Numbered from the stretch's first letter, positions 18,063 through 27,504 are shown. The stretch: 64,000 nucleotides of DNA from Mucilaginibacter sp. (GCF_025362475.1 NZ_JANYGH010000073.1:27312-91311); one strand, 5' to 3'. Notes: generated by a model not told the origin, from the sequence alone. Numbers and translations: made by a program.

Positions 18063-19565
18063 TTGTCAACAGCTAAAAAATTTGCCGGGCAAACAGCCGT
18101 ATACGGATTAAGTACTATTGCCGGCCGTGTGCTTGGCTTTTTTCTTACCCCTATTTATACCCGGGCTTATTCAACCGGAGTTTATGGAATATTAACCACC
18201 ATGTTTGGCTGGGTTTCTATCCTGAATGCTGTGATGTCTTTCGGTATGGAGACAACCTATTTCAGGTATTTGAATAAATATCCCGACAATAAAAAGCGGG
18301 TTTATAATAATTCATTCATAGCTGTTTTTGTAATAACGCTATTCTTTTTATTGGTTACCCTCCCTTTCCTTAATTTTATTACAGGCTTTATACAAGTAGG
18401 TAATTCAACAAGCCATAACGATTTCCTGCTGTTCATTAAAACGTTTATAGCTATACTGGTGATAGATGCCTGGTGTGTGGTACCCTTTGCCAAGATCCGT
18501 GCAGACGGGCGGCCGGGGAAATACGGTACTATCAAATTTCTTAATGTTATAATTTTCATTACGCTTAACTTAACTTTTATTTGGGTTATTCCTTATTGGC
18601 TAAATCATCATTTTATTGGCGCCGATTGGATAAGTCATTGGTATATAAAGGGATGGGTAGGCTATGTTTTTGTATCAAACCTGGTATCAAGTATTGCCAC
18701 GCTTTTTATGTTGCTGCCCGAGTTTTTAAAACTCGGACTCGACTTTGATAAAAAGATGTTCGGCGAAATGTTTAAATACAGTTGGCCCATTCTTATTGCA
18801 AACTTGTCGTTCCTGGTTAATGAAAATCTTGATAAAATACTCTTAGGTAAATTGCTTCCGCAGAATATAAGTGTAAGCGAAGTAGGCATTTATGCGGCAT
18901 GTGCTAAAATATCCTTGTTCCTGAGCATTTTTGTGCAAGCATTCCGGCTGGGTGCCGAGCCATTCTTTTTTAGTCACGCCAAAAGCAAAAATGCAGGGCA
19001 AACCTATGCCCGCATTATGGATTATTTTGTGATAGCCGTATGTGTGATATTTGTAGCGCTTATAGCCAATATTGAAATATTAAAGTATTTTGTTAGAGGC
19101 AAAGACCATGCTCAAACAGCATTATACTGGACGGGGCTTAAGGTTGTACCACCGCTGGTTTTTGGCTACGTGAGTTTAGGCATCTATATGAACCTTTCGG
19201 TATGGTATAAGCTATCTGATCAAACTAAGTATGGTTTATATATATCTGGCGTTGGCGCTATACTTACCATTGTTTTGAATGTGGTGTTTATACCTAAATA
19301 CAGTTATGTAGCATCCGCATGGATCTCTTTTGCAGCCTACACAAGCATGATGATTCTCTCCTATATCTGGGGGCAAAAAAATTACCCTATACCATACAAT
19401 ATTAAAAAGAACCTGGCTTATATTGTCGCATCAGTTATACTCGTTTATATATCGTTCACTATATTTAAACGCAATATATTTGTGGGTAACGCTTTGCTGA
19501 TAGTATTTGCAGGCACAGCATTTTACTTAGAGCGCAAATCACTTTTAGCAATTTTTAAAAAATAA
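18063..19565 (+). CDS. Lipid-linked polysaccharide flippase (MATE/Wzx-like)
   Basis: This 500-residue integral membrane protein has about 14 predicted helices. It begins 'MSTAKKFAGQTAVYGLSTIA', typical of the polysaccharide transporter (PST/MurJ-like) family that flips undecaprenyl-linked sugars across the inner membrane. The start is TTG at 18063; no ATG in frame preserves the conserved N-terminus. Its stop codon overlaps the dut start by one base (TAATG), so translational coupling is likely. No polysaccharide cluster surrounds it, so it may serve a core envelope polymer. Confidence 0.85.
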   Translation: MSTAKKFAGQTAVYGLSTIAGRVLGFFLTPIYTRAYSTGVYGILTTMFGWVSILNAVMSFGMETTYFRYLNKYPDNKKRVYNNSFIAVFVITLFFLLVTLPFLNFITGFIQVGNSTSHNDFLLFIKTFIAILVIDAWCVVPFAKIRADGRPGKYGTIKFLNVIIFITLNLTFIWVIPYWLNHHFIGADWISHWYIKGWVGYVFVSNLVSSIATLFMLLPEFLKLGLDFDKKMFGEMFKYSWPILIANLSFLVNENLDKILLGKLLPQNISVSEVGIYAACAKISLFLSIFVQAFRLGAEPFFFSHAKSKNAGQTYARIMDYFVIAVCVIFVALIANIEILKYFVRGKDHAQTALYWTGLKVVPPLVFGYVSLGIYMNLSVWYKLSDQTKYGLYISGVGAILTIVLNVVFIPKYSYVASAWISFAAYTSMMILSYIWGQKNYPIPYNIKKNLAYIVASVILVYISFTIFKRNIFVGNALLIVFAGTAFYLERKSLLAIFKK

Positions 19566-19999
19566 TGACCATACGCATAATTAACAGATCAAAAAATAGT
19601 TTACCAGCTTATGAAACTGCTCATGCAGCAGGTATGGATCTGCGGGCCAGTGTTGAGGAAACTATTCAGCTTAAACCAATGGAGCGTAAACTGGTGCCAA
19701 CCGGTTTGCATATTGAACTTCCTGTTGGTTTTGAAGCGCAGATACGGCCAAGAAGCGGCCTGGCTTTTAAGCATGGTATTGGTATAGTAAATTCGCCGGG
19801 AACTATTGATGCCGATTACAGGGGCGAGATAAAGGTGCTGCTGATTAACCTGGGTGCCGATGTGTTTGAGATTAACAACGGCGATAGGATAGCCCAGATG
19901 GTGGTAGCTAAACACGAAACTGTAAGCTGGACCGAGGTAGAAGTACTGAACGATACTACCCGCGGCGAAGGCGGATTTGGACACACTGCAGTAAAATAG
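19565..19999 (+). CDS. dut: dUTP diphosphatase
   Basis: This 144-residue trimeric dUTPase hydrolyses dUTP to dUMP and PPi, keeping uracil out of DNA and feeding dTMP synthesis. The five family motifs are seen in order: 'AAGMDLRAS', 'RPRSGLAFKHGI', 'GTIDADYRGEIKVLLIN', 'GDRIAQMVV' and the C-terminal 'RGEGGFGHTA' phosphate-binding arm. The start overlaps the flippase stop. A dCTP deaminase gene is also in the window (60025), so both routes to dUMP are present. Confidence 0.97.
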   Translation: MTIRIINRSKNSLPAYETAHAAGMDLRASVEETIQLKPMERKLVPTGLHIELPVGFEAQIRPRSGLAFKHGIGIVNSPGTIDADYRGEIKVLLINLGADVFEINNGDRIAQMVVAKHETVSWTEVEVLNDTTRGEGGFGHTAVK

Positions 20000-20048
20000 A
20001 ATCGATAGATTATAGCCTTTAAATCAAAAGATTTAGGTAAATTTAAGT

Positions 20049-21812
20049 ATGAAGGATCAGGGATTAAGATATAGCAATATAAGGAACAGGAAGCTTAGCC
20101 AGCTAATTGCGGTTTTCTTGTGTCTTGTTTCCTGCCTTTTGTCGCTTAAAGCAAATGCTCAAAAGCAAACTGTTTCCAAAACTATGAGCTCGCTTGATAG
20201 TATGGATGTTAAACAATTGTTCTTCTCGGCCCTGCGCGAAAAAACGGTTGAAAACCTGAAGCATGCATCAGAATTGTTTGAGCGGGTAATTCAAGCCGAT
20301 CCTTTAAATGACGCGTCGCTTTATGAATTGGCAAATCTTAAAAAAATACAAAATGATTATGCCGGCGCGCAGCCACTGCTTGAGCGGGCCGTTGCAGTTA
20401 AACCCAATAATGAGTGGTACTGGGCAGCACTTGCGGATAGTTACGAAAAGAGTAACAATATTAACAAGCTGGAAAATGTATTTAACCAGCTTATCCGTAT
20501 TAACCCCAACAAAACAGAGTATTATTATGATAAGGCAAATGCCTATCTAATACTAAAAAGATACGATGACGCACTGAAGGTTTATGATGAGGTGGAGCAA
20601 ATTTCCGGCCCTACTGATGATCTGTTGACCAACCGTCAAAAAATTTATCTTAAACAAGGTAAAGTTGATAGGGCTGCCGCCGATATTGAAAAGGCCATAG
20701 CTGCAAATCCGGGTCAGATACGTTATTACCTGCTGCTATCAGAAATATATAATTCAAACGGCTTAAGTGATAAAGCGTTAGCCGTTTTACTGAAGGCCGA
20801 AAAGCTGGATGCCAGTAATGGCATGGTTCACCTTGCTCTTGCCGATATCTATCGGGATAAAAAAAATAACGACGCAAGTTTTAATGAGCTTACATTGGCC
20901 TTTGCAATACCTGATATTAACATCGATCAAAAAATAAGGATCATTGCCGGTTATTACCCCAAATTTCCGGAGCCCAATGCCAAAGCCAGCGCACTTGAAT
21001 TAAGCAGAATATTAACAATTGCCCACAAAAATGATAGTAAGGCTTTTGCCATGTACGGCGATATGCTGTTGCAAAACGAAAAGTTGAAAGATGGAAAAGC
21101 AGCGTACAAAAAATCAATTGAACTTGATGGGCAGGCATATGCTGTACATGAGCAGTTGGTGCGCATTGAACTAAGTCAAAACGATTTGGACGGCGCCATT
21201 AAGGACGGCGAAAATGCTTTGTCGTTGTTCCCTAACCAGGCATGGATGAACTACCTGGTGGGAGTGGCCTGGGCGCAAAAGAAAAATTTTAACAAGGCGC
21301 TGGGTTACGTTAAAAATGCAACTTCATTAGAAATTCAGGATAAGGAATTACTTTCGCTTAGTTTTTCTTTATTAGGAGACTGTTATCACGACTTGAAAAA
21401 CAATAAAAGTTCTGATGATGCTTATGATAAAGCTTTGGCTGTTAATCCCGATAATGCGTATACCTTAAACAATTATGCCTATTATTTATCGTTAAGAAAT
21501 GAGGGCTTAGATAAAGCGGCGCAAATGTCGGCACGATCAAACCAGTTGCAGCCTAATACAGCATCGTTTGAAGATACCTATGCATGGATACTATTTATGC
21601 AAAAGAAATATTCTGATGCTAAATTGTGGATTGAGAAAGCATTAGCACACGATAAAGATAATAGTGCAGTTAAATATGAACATTACGGCGATATTTTGTT
21701 TTACATTGGTAACACGGATGGGGCCGTACAAAACTGGAAAAAAGCCAGGGGCTATGGAGAGCAATCCCCGGTTTTAGAGCGTAAAATAAATGAAAAGAAA
21801 TATATTGAATAA
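20049..21812 (+). CDS. TPR repeat envelope protein
   Basis: The 587-residue protein has a hydrophobic segment at about residues 17-36 ('LIAVFLCLVSCLLSLKANAQ'), probably a signal peptide ending at AQ. The rest consists of tetratricopeptide repeats, about twelve, for example 'DASLYELANLKKIQNDYAGA' and 'NAYTLNNYAYYLSLRNEGLD'. TPR proteins scaffold protein complexes, here probably in the periplasm. Its 3' end overlaps the DUF4292 lipoprotein gene by 23 bp. The order dut, TPR, DUF4292, EnvC-like is, as I recall, common in Bacteroidota, which suggests an envelope assembly role. Confidence 0.8.
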   Translation: MKDQGLRYSNIRNRKLSQLIAVFLCLVSCLLSLKANAQKQTVSKTMSSLDSMDVKQLFFSALREKTVENLKHASELFERVIQADPLNDASLYELANLKKIQNDYAGAQPLLERAVAVKPNNEWYWAALADSYEKSNNINKLENVFNQLIRINPNKTEYYYDKANAYLILKRYDDALKVYDEVEQISGPTDDLLTNRQKIYLKQGKVDRAAADIEKAIAANPGQIRYYLLLSEIYNSNGLSDKALAVLLKAEKLDASNGMVHLALADIYRDKKNNDASFNELTLAFAIPDINIDQKIRIIAGYYPKFPEPNAKASALELSRILTIAHKNDSKAFAMYGDMLLQNEKLKDGKAAYKKSIELDGQAYAVHEQLVRIELSQNDLDGAIKDGENALSLFPNQAWMNYLVGVAWAQKKNFNKALGYVKNATSLEIQDKELLSLSFSLLGDCYHDLKNNKSSDDAYDKALAVNPDNAYTLNNYAYYLSLRNEGLDKAAQMSARSNQLQPNTASFEDTYAWILFMQKKYSDAKLWIEKALAHDKDNSAVKYEHYGDILFYIGNTDGAVQNWKKARGYGEQSPVLERKINEKKYIE

Positions 21813-22578
21813 ATTACTGGTTGTTTGCTGCTTACTTGCAATGGTAAGTTGTAAAGCCCGTAAACAGGTTTTAGTTGCCCGTAAAGTCGATTCGGTTGTG
21901 AAACCGGTAGATGATAAGGCTACCAAACTTGCAGCCATAAGGGCTCAGCAGTTAAATTTTAACACTTTTGCAGCAAAGGCCAAAACCAATCTTGATATTA
22001 ATGGCAACAGCAATGATGTAACACTGAACATCCGCATCAGTAAGGATAAAAAGATATGGGTATCTATTACAGCTATATTGGGTGTGGAAGTTGCCCGCGT
22101 AATTATTACTCCAGATAGTATATTGCTTATTAACCGCTTAGAAGGTGTATACCTTAAAAAGCCTTTTAGCTATGTATATGCCTACGCAAGTAAGCAGGTT
22201 AATTACAAAACACTTGAATCATTATTGGTAGGGAATGCCATTCCTGAATTGCTTAACGAGAAAACAGATATTACATCCATTATAGGAAGTACCACATTGA
22301 GCGGCGATCTGGAGGACCTGGTTTATAAACTGATTATTGGCGCCGATAATAAGGTTACACAAACAAACCTTGATAACCAAAGCCAGGGGCAATCATTACA
22401 AGTGGCCAACAATACCTTTATACAAGCCAATAACCGTATCCTGCCATCGCAAATAAATATTGCATCAGTAGTAAAAGATAAAAAAATACACGTGAACCTG
22501 CATTATACAAAGGTTGATTTTGATCAGCAACTGGAATATCCATTTAGTATTCCAGACAGGTATGAGCCGGCCAAATAA
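21790..22578 (+). CDS. DUF4292 domain lipoprotein
   Basis: The 262-residue protein has a lipoprotein signal with lipobox 'LAMVSC' and acylated Cys at residue 21. The body is beta-rich ('DVTLNIRISKDKKIWVSITAILGVEVARVIITPDS' region, residues 76-110), typical of DUF4292 and reminiscent of the LolB/LolA-like half-barrel used to carry lipids. It overlaps the TPR gene and is followed by the EnvC-like gene after 16 bp. A lipoprotein-handling role is inference from fold pattern only. Confidence 0.8.
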   Translation: MKRNILNKLLVVCCLLAMVSCKARKQVLVARKVDSVVKPVDDKATKLAAIRAQQLNFNTFAAKAKTNLDINGNSNDVTLNIRISKDKKIWVSITAILGVEVARVIITPDSILLINRLEGVYLKKPFSYVYAYASKQVNYKTLESLLVGNAIPELLNEKTDITSIIGSTTLSGDLEDLVYKLIIGADNKVTQTNLDNQSQGQSLQVANNTFIQANNRILPSQINIASVVKDKKIHVNLHYTKVDFDQQLEYPFSIPDRYEPAK

Positions 22579-22582
22579 TTCC

Positions 22583-22590
22583 TATTTTTG
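22583..22590 (+). promoter_or_regulatory. Candidate -7 box TATTTTTG
   Basis: This matches the Bacteroidota TAnnTTTG -7 consensus, 4 bp before the ATG at 22595. No clear -33 TTTG is seen. It may be chance in an AT-rich gap. Confidence 0.25.
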
Positions 22591-22594
22591 TTTG

Positions 22595-23878
22595 ATGAAA
22601 TTTTTAAAAGCAGTTCTCTTTATTGTAGCAGTATTTATAGCGGTTAACGCCCATGCTCAAAGCAGTCAGGAATTAAAGCGCAGGCGTGATAAATTATCTG
22701 AAGAGCTTGAGCAGCTAAATAAGGATTACCAGGAAACTTCAAGTAATAAAAGGGCTACTTTAAAACAATTAAGTCTTTTAAAAGCGCAGATCAATCTTCG
22801 CGAAGAAAAGATCAATATCATTAATTCCGAAGTAAGAAATTTAGATAATCAAATCTCTGAGAGCAATAATACCGTACATAGCTTACAAAGCCAGCTCGAT
22901 CAGTTAAAAAAGGAGTACGCGGCGATGGTGCTTTTTGCTTATCGCAACCAAAGCGCCTATAATAAGCTGATGTTTATTTTTGCTTCTAAAGATTTTAACC
23001 AGGCCTATAAACGTTTAAAGTATTTACAACAGTTTGGTACCTACCGTGAGCGGCAGGCCGGTTACATACAGGGTACGCAAAAAGAGCTGCATGTAAAAAT
23101 AAATGAGCTTGACAGAACCAAGCAGGAGAAAAGTACTTTGCTGGTAGATCAGCAAAAAGAAAAAGAAACCCTGGGTAAAGAAAAGAATAGCCAGGTGAAA
23201 GTGGTAAAAGATCTTTCGCAGCATGAAGGGCAGCTAAAACAACAGCAGCGCGATGTGCAGAATAAAATTGCTAAAACCAACCGGGAGATTGGTGCAGCTA
23301 TACGCCGGGAAATTGAAGAAGCCCAGCGGAAGGCCGAAGCAGAGGCTAAAGAAGCGGCAAGGATAGCCGCAGCCAAGGCAAAAGCCGAGAACAGACCTGC
23401 GCCGGTAGTTGCTAAACCGGTAGTGCGCACCAGTTCAAGCTATTTGAATGCCACGCCAGAGGCGGCTAAGCTTTCAAATGACTTTTTGGGTAACAAAGGC
23501 AGGTTGCCATGGCCGGTTGCTAATGGAATTATAACCCAGGGATTTGGGGTATATACCTCTGAAGGTATCAGGAGTGAAAATACGGGTGTTGATATCCGTA
23601 CCAATGCAGGAGGCACAGTGAGGGCCGTTTTTGATGGCGAGGTGATTAGGGTAGTTGACGTGAGTGGTACATATTTGGTGATGATAAAACATGGGGAGTA
23701 CTTTACGGTGTACGGTAACCTTCGGTCGGTAAGTGTGGCACGGGGGCAAAAGGTGAATACCAAACAAGCTATAGGCGTTGTTGCTACCGATCCTTCAACC
23801 GGCGAAACAGAGGTTAACTTTGATGTTTATAAGGTAAAGGAACCGATGAATCCTAAATTATGGCTGGCGCCTAATTAG
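22595..23878 (+). CDS. EnvC-like murein hydrolase activator (degenerate M23/LytM)
   Basis: The 427-residue protein has a signal peptide ending near 'NAHAQS' and a long coiled coil (about residues 22-250). An alanine-rich linker and a C-terminal LytM/M23 domain (about 305-425) follow. The zinc ligands of active M23 peptidases are missing: the HxGxD site reads 'ENTGVDIRT', the YxHL site reads 'VYGNL', and the final HFE site reads 'VNFDV'. This mirrors EnvC of E. coli, which activates amidases instead of cutting peptidoglycan itself. The start at 22595 was chosen because an upstream in-frame start has no signal peptide and overlaps the previous gene. Confidence 0.86.
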   Translation: MKFLKAVLFIVAVFIAVNAHAQSSQELKRRRDKLSEELEQLNKDYQETSSNKRATLKQLSLLKAQINLREEKINIINSEVRNLDNQISESNNTVHSLQSQLDQLKKEYAAMVLFAYRNQSAYNKLMFIFASKDFNQAYKRLKYLQQFGTYRERQAGYIQGTQKELHVKINELDRTKQEKSTLLVDQQKEKETLGKEKNSQVKVVKDLSQHEGQLKQQQRDVQNKIAKTNREIGAAIRREIEEAQRKAEAEAKEAARIAAAKAKAENRPAPVVAKPVVRTSSSYLNATPEAAKLSNDFLGNKGRLPWPVANGIITQGFGVYTSEGIRSENTGVDIRTNAGGTVRAVFDGEVIRVVDVSGTYLVMIKHGEYFTVYGNLRSVSVARGQKVNTKQAIGVVATDPSTGETEVNFDVYKVKEPMNPKLWLAPN

Positions 23879-23906
23879 TTGTGATATATAAGAAATTTAA
23901 ATTGTT

Positions 23907-23914
23907 TATATTTG
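23907..23914 (+). promoter_or_regulatory. Candidate -7 box TATATTTG
   Basis: This matches TAnnTTTG 19 bp before the first tatA-like start. A TTG at 23879-23881 lies somewhat further upstream than the usual -33 spacing. Confidence 0.35.
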
Positions 23915-23932
23915 TAACCTAAAAAAAATGCT

Positions 23933-24355
23933 ATGTTAAGTACAATTTTTTTATTTTTAAATATTGGTACTGGCGAAATGGTACTGATACTTTTTGCAGC
24001 ATTAATGCTTTTTGGAGGCGAAAAACTTCCTGGTATGGCGCGTACACTTGGTAAAGGGATTCGTGATTTTAAAGACGCTTCAGAGGATGTTAAAAGAGAA
24101 ATTAACAACCAGATAAATAGTTTTAGCGAAAAAAGCGAAACAACCACTACAACACCTGTAGTTGAAGAGCATCCAAAACCGCTTATTGAAGAATATTCAA
24201 CTGATGAAACGCCGGTTGCCGAAAGTATAGATCATCATCCCAACCCGGTTATTGCCGAAAATAAAGTACCGCATGCAATCCCCGTTTCGGATATTCACGT
24301 AAGTACGGAGGAAGAACCGGTTGTTGAATCAAGGATCGACCTTAACAAACATTAA
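23933..24355 (+). CDS. TatA/TatE-type translocase subunit with long acidic tail
   Basis: The 140-residue protein begins with a single transmembrane helix ('GTGEMVLILFAALMLFGGEK'), the FGxxKLP hinge and the amphipathic helix 'RTLGKGIRDFKDASEDVK', which are the hallmarks of TatA/E pore proteins of the twin-arginine pathway. The C-terminal 90 residues are acidic and low in complexity, rich in E, P, T and H, and much longer than the usual tail. A second, standard-size TatA gene follows 72 bp downstream; no tatC is in the window. Confidence 0.88.
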   Translation: MLSTIFLFLNIGTGEMVLILFAALMLFGGEKLPGMARTLGKGIRDFKDASEDVKREINNQINSFSEKSETTTTTPVVEEHPKPLIEEYSTDETPVAESIDHHPNPVIAENKVPHAIPVSDIHVSTEEEPVVESRIDLNKH

Positions 24356-24427
24356 TAATAAAGCTGCTACAGCACAAAAGGAATTCTATCATAACAATAA
24401 TATTAATTTATATAAAACTTAAAAATT

Positions 24428-24592
24428 ATGGGTTTAGGGGCACCAGAAATTATTCTGATCATCATGGCAATACTCTTACTGTTTGGAGGTAAAAAAATAC
24501 CCGAACTAATGAGAGGTTTAGGAAAAGGCGTTAAAGAATTTAAAGACGCTCAAAACCAAGACGGCAGCACAGAAGAAAAACCTAAAGTTTAA
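24428..24592 (+). CDS. TatA/TatE-type translocase subunit, short form
   Basis: This 54-residue protein is easily missed because of its size. It begins 'MGLGAPEIILIIMAILLLFG', continues with 'GKKIPELMRGLGKGVKEFKD' and ends in a short charged tail. It has the same hinge and amphipathic helix as the preceding gene, so the two are tandem paralogues. The frame runs without interruption from the ATG at 24428 to TAA at 24590. A likely terminator follows at 24633. Confidence 0.9.
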   Translation: MGLGAPEIILIIMAILLLFGGKKIPELMRGLGKGVKEFKDAQNQDGSTEEKPKV

Positions 24593-24632
24593 TACTTTAA
24601 GGTTTAGCTGTTTACCGCTTTATTTACAATAT

Positions 24633-24678
24633 AAACTTATCTGTGAAATAATTTCTTATTTCATCGGATAAGTTTTTT
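24633..24678 (+). terminator. Rho-independent terminator after tatA pair
   Basis: A stem AAACTTATC...GAAAT pairs with ATTTC...GATAAGTTT with a small bulge, and is followed by a run of T residues ending at 24678. It sits 41 bp past the short tatA stop and 12 bp before gatA. Confidence 0.7.
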
Positions 24679-24690
24679 TATTTTAGCCCC

Positions 24691-26115
24691 ATGGCTAAAT
24701 TTTATTCCTCTTTAACCGAAATAAAGAGCGGGTTGCAATCTGGGGAAATTACGGTTCTTGATCTTGTTAAAAATTATTTGAATGAGATCAAAAAGAACGC
24801 CCATTTAAATGCTTTTAATGAAGTGTTTGAAAATGAAGCATTAAGCAATGCTAAAAATGTTGACGAACGCTTAAAAAATGGTACTGCCGGTAAGCTCGCC
24901 GGTATGGTTATCGCTATTAAAGATAACATTTGCTATAAAGGGCACCAGGTAACTGCGTCATCTAAAATTCTTAAAGGGTTTACTTCCATATATTCTTCAA
25001 CCATAGTTGAGCGCCTGCTTGCGCAGGATGCCATAATAATAGGCCGCTGTAATTGCGATGAGTTTGCCATGGGCGGCTCCAACGAAAACTCCCACTACGG
25101 GCCGGTAAAAAATTATGCTGATCAAAAAAGGGTGTCGGGTGGTTCTTCCGGTGGTTCGGCAGTTGCAGTGCAGGCCAATATGTGCCATGCGGCAATTGGT
25201 ACCGATACGGGAGGCTCCGTAAGGCAACCAGCATCATTTTGTGGTGTAATTGGGTTTAAGCCTACTTATGGTCGTATTTCCAGGCATGGCATTATTGCCT
25301 ATGCTTCATCATTTGACCAGGTTGGTCCTTTTACCCGCTCTGTTGAGGATGCTGCTTTGTTGTATGAGGTTATGGCTGGTCCGGATGCATATGACAATAC
25401 TTTAATACAGCAACCTGTATCATCCTTCGCTATCAGCACCCAAAAACCAACAAAGAAAAAGATAGCCTATTTGCAGGAAGCTTTATCAAGCCCCGGCGTT
25501 GATGGCGAAGTAAAGGATGTGCTGGTAAAATATATTGATAAGTTACGTGCAGAAGGGCATACCGTGAAACCTATTGCTTTTGAACAATTGGATTACCTGG
25601 TACCAACCTATTATATACTGGCAACTGCCGAAGCTTCATCAAACCTTGCCCGGTATGATGGTGTGCACTATGGTTACCGCAGCCCTGCTGCTGATGACTT
25701 GCAATCAACCTATAAAAGGTCGCGGTCTGAAGGGTTTGGTAAAGAGGTTAAGCGCCGCATTATGCTGGGTACATTTGTTTTAAGTGCCGGCTATTATGAC
25801 GCGTACTATGCCAAAGCTCAAAAAGTACGCCGCCTGATTAGGGAAAAAACAAACCAGATCTTGGATGAATATGATTTTATACTGATACCAACGGCTCCGG
25901 AACCTGCTTATCTAATAGGTAAAGAAGAAAAAGATCCGGTTGTAACGTATCTTTCTGATATTTTTACCGTACAAGCTTCATTAAGCGGAGTACCCGCTAT
26001 ATCCTTACCGGCCGGCAATAATAGCCAGGGTTTGCCGTTAGGATTACAATTGCTGGCTAAAAATTTTAACGAACAAGAACTGTTAGATTTTTCTGAATAT
26101 TTCCTAAAACTATAA
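24691..26115 (+). CDS. gatA: Asp-tRNA(Asn)/Glu-tRNA(Gln) amidotransferase subunit A
   Basis: The 474-residue amidase subunit releases ammonia from glutamine for transamidation of mischarged Glu-tRNA(Gln) or Asp-tRNA(Asn). The Ser-cisSer-Lys triad sits in 'GMVIAIKDNICYKG' (Lys), 'RVSGGSSGGSAVAVQ' (cis-Ser) and 'IGTDTGGSVRQPASFCG' (nucleophile Ser). The substrate block 'GFKPTYGRISRHGIIAYASS' follows. Length is normal. gatB and gatC are elsewhere, as is common in this phylum. Confidence 0.97.
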   Translation: MAKFYSSLTEIKSGLQSGEITVLDLVKNYLNEIKKNAHLNAFNEVFENEALSNAKNVDERLKNGTAGKLAGMVIAIKDNICYKGHQVTASSKILKGFTSIYSSTIVERLLAQDAIIIGRCNCDEFAMGGSNENSHYGPVKNYADQKRVSGGSSGGSAVAVQANMCHAAIGTDTGGSVRQPASFCGVIGFKPTYGRISRHGIIAYASSFDQVGPFTRSVEDAALLYEVMAGPDAYDNTLIQQPVSSFAISTQKPTKKKIAYLQEALSSPGVDGEVKDVLVKYIDKLRAEGHTVKPIAFEQLDYLVPTYYILATAEASSNLARYDGVHYGYRSPAADDLQSTYKRSRSEGFGKEVKRRIMLGTFVLSAGYYDAYYAKAQKVRRLIREKTNQILDEYDFILIPTAPEPAYLIGKEEKDPVVTYLSDIFTVQASLSGVPAISLPAGNNSQGLPLGLQLLAKNFNEQELLDFSEYFLKL

Positions 26116-26179
26116 AAATTTAATATTTTAGGAGAATTATCTGGTGCGGGAAGCATCATCACTTAATCAAATCCAACGA

Positions 26180-27442
26180 ATGAAGAGATTATTTACGCTT
26201 ACCATCTGTTTTTCACTAATTCATATTATCCATAGTAACGCGCTCCCGTCTGTACGTCAAACAAGTCGTTTCAATGTATTGCACAGCGAAATTAATGTTG
26301 ATACTACTATAGTGCCGGTTATTAACCATCCCTTACCTATTGGTGCGCAGGGTGGCATTTATAAGCGTCGTTTGGATTCTGTCCGCAAGGATATTCAGCT
26401 TGATTATAATGAATATGTTCAGAGTTATATAGACCTGTACATGCATAACCGCGATGAGATGGGGCAGGTAGCGGGCTTAGCCAAATATTACTTCCCTATT
26501 TATGAAAAAGCTTTTCGCGATGCCGGTATTCCCGAAGAAATAAAATTCCTGTCCATAGTGGAGTCAAAACTTGATCCTAACGCGGTATCAAGAGTGGGGG
26601 CTACCGGACCATGGCAGTTCATGTCAACCACCGGGAAAACCTACGGCTTAAATATGGATAGCTACGTTGATGAACGCCGCGACCCCATACAGGCAAGTTA
26701 CGCTGCCGCTGCATATTTAAAAGATGCCTACCAGGAGTTTGGCGATTGGCTGCTTGCCATTGCATCATATAACTGCGGCAAAAGCAATGTAGAACATGCG
26801 GTTGAAAAAGCAGGACCCGGCAGCGATTTTTGGGCTATCCGCCAGTATTTGCCTGCAGAAACCCGTGGGTATGTACCGGCTTTTATAGCTATGAATTATG
26901 TAATGAACTACTATAAGAAACACAATATAGTAGCGCAGGCCTGTAATTTTTCATTAAAAACGGATACCGTAATGGTGAAAAAGTTTGTATCGCTTAGCAA
27001 TGTCGCCCTCGCCTTAAATGTGGGCATAAACGAATTGGCCATACTTAACCCGGCTTATAAGAGGTTAATAATCAATGGTACGCCGGCAGCGCCCCGCAGG
27101 CTTATTTTACCACAAACATCCAAAGAGAATTTTGCTGCTTTATATAATGTATTAAACGGTACAACTGATGCTGTTGCACCTATGGCTATTACCAGGCCTG
27201 TTTACGCCGCGACAAACATAAATGCCGAGAGCAAACCCGAACGCCGGATGCCGACACACCACAAGGTTAAAAGAGGGGAAACTTTAGCAAGTATTGCCGA
27301 TAAATATGGAGTTGAAATTCATGATCTTAAACTCTGGAATAACCTGGAGAGCAACCGTGCCCCGGTTGGCCAAACTATTAAAGTTGCTGCTGGTGGTGAT
27401 ATCTCGGCAAGTGTTCCTGCTCATTCAAATGCAGGTTTGTAA
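26180..27442 (+). CDS. Membrane-bound lytic transglycosylase, SLT plus LysM (MltD-like)
   Basis: The 420-residue protein has an N-terminal signal sequence ('KRLFTLTICFSLIHIIHSN'). A family 1 SLT domain follows (about 110-260), with catalytic Glu in 'SIVESKLDPNAVS' and the typical 'GATGPWQFMSTTGKTYGL', 'ERRDPIQASYAAAAYL' and 'ASYNCGKSNV' blocks. A single LysM (about 362-406, 'HKVKRGETLASIADKYGVEI') near the end binds peptidoglycan. It cleaves murein glycan strands in the periplasm. The start at 26180 restores the signal peptide; a longer frame upstream adds 12 polar residues and is less likely. Confidence 0.92.
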   Translation: MKRLFTLTICFSLIHIIHSNALPSVRQTSRFNVLHSEINVDTTIVPVINHPLPIGAQGGIYKRRLDSVRKDIQLDYNEYVQSYIDLYMHNRDEMGQVAGLAKYYFPIYEKAFRDAGIPEEIKFLSIVESKLDPNAVSRVGATGPWQFMSTTGKTYGLNMDSYVDERRDPIQASYAAAAYLKDAYQEFGDWLLAIASYNCGKSNVEHAVEKAGPGSDFWAIRQYLPAETRGYVPAFIAMNYVMNYYKKHNIVAQACNFSLKTDTVMVKKFVSLSNVALALNVGINELAILNPAYKRLIINGTPAAPRRLILPQTSKENFAALYNVLNGTTDAVAPMAITRPVYAATNINAESKPERRMPTHHKVKRGETLASIADKYGVEIHDLKLWNNLESNRAPVGQTIKVAAGGDISASVPAHSNAGL

Positions 27443-27466
27443 GTAAAAGATAATATCCGGTAAAGG

Positions 27467-27504
27467 AATAGCCCGATTTTGACATCATTCAAAGTCGGGC
27501 TATT
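27467..27504 (+). terminator. Rho-independent terminator after lytic transglycosylase gene
   Basis: The arms AATAGCCCGATTTTGA (27467-27482) and 27489-27504 pair at 15 of 16 positions around a 6-nt loop CATCAT, followed by a T-rich tail. It lies 25 bp beyond the stop. Confidence 0.85.
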
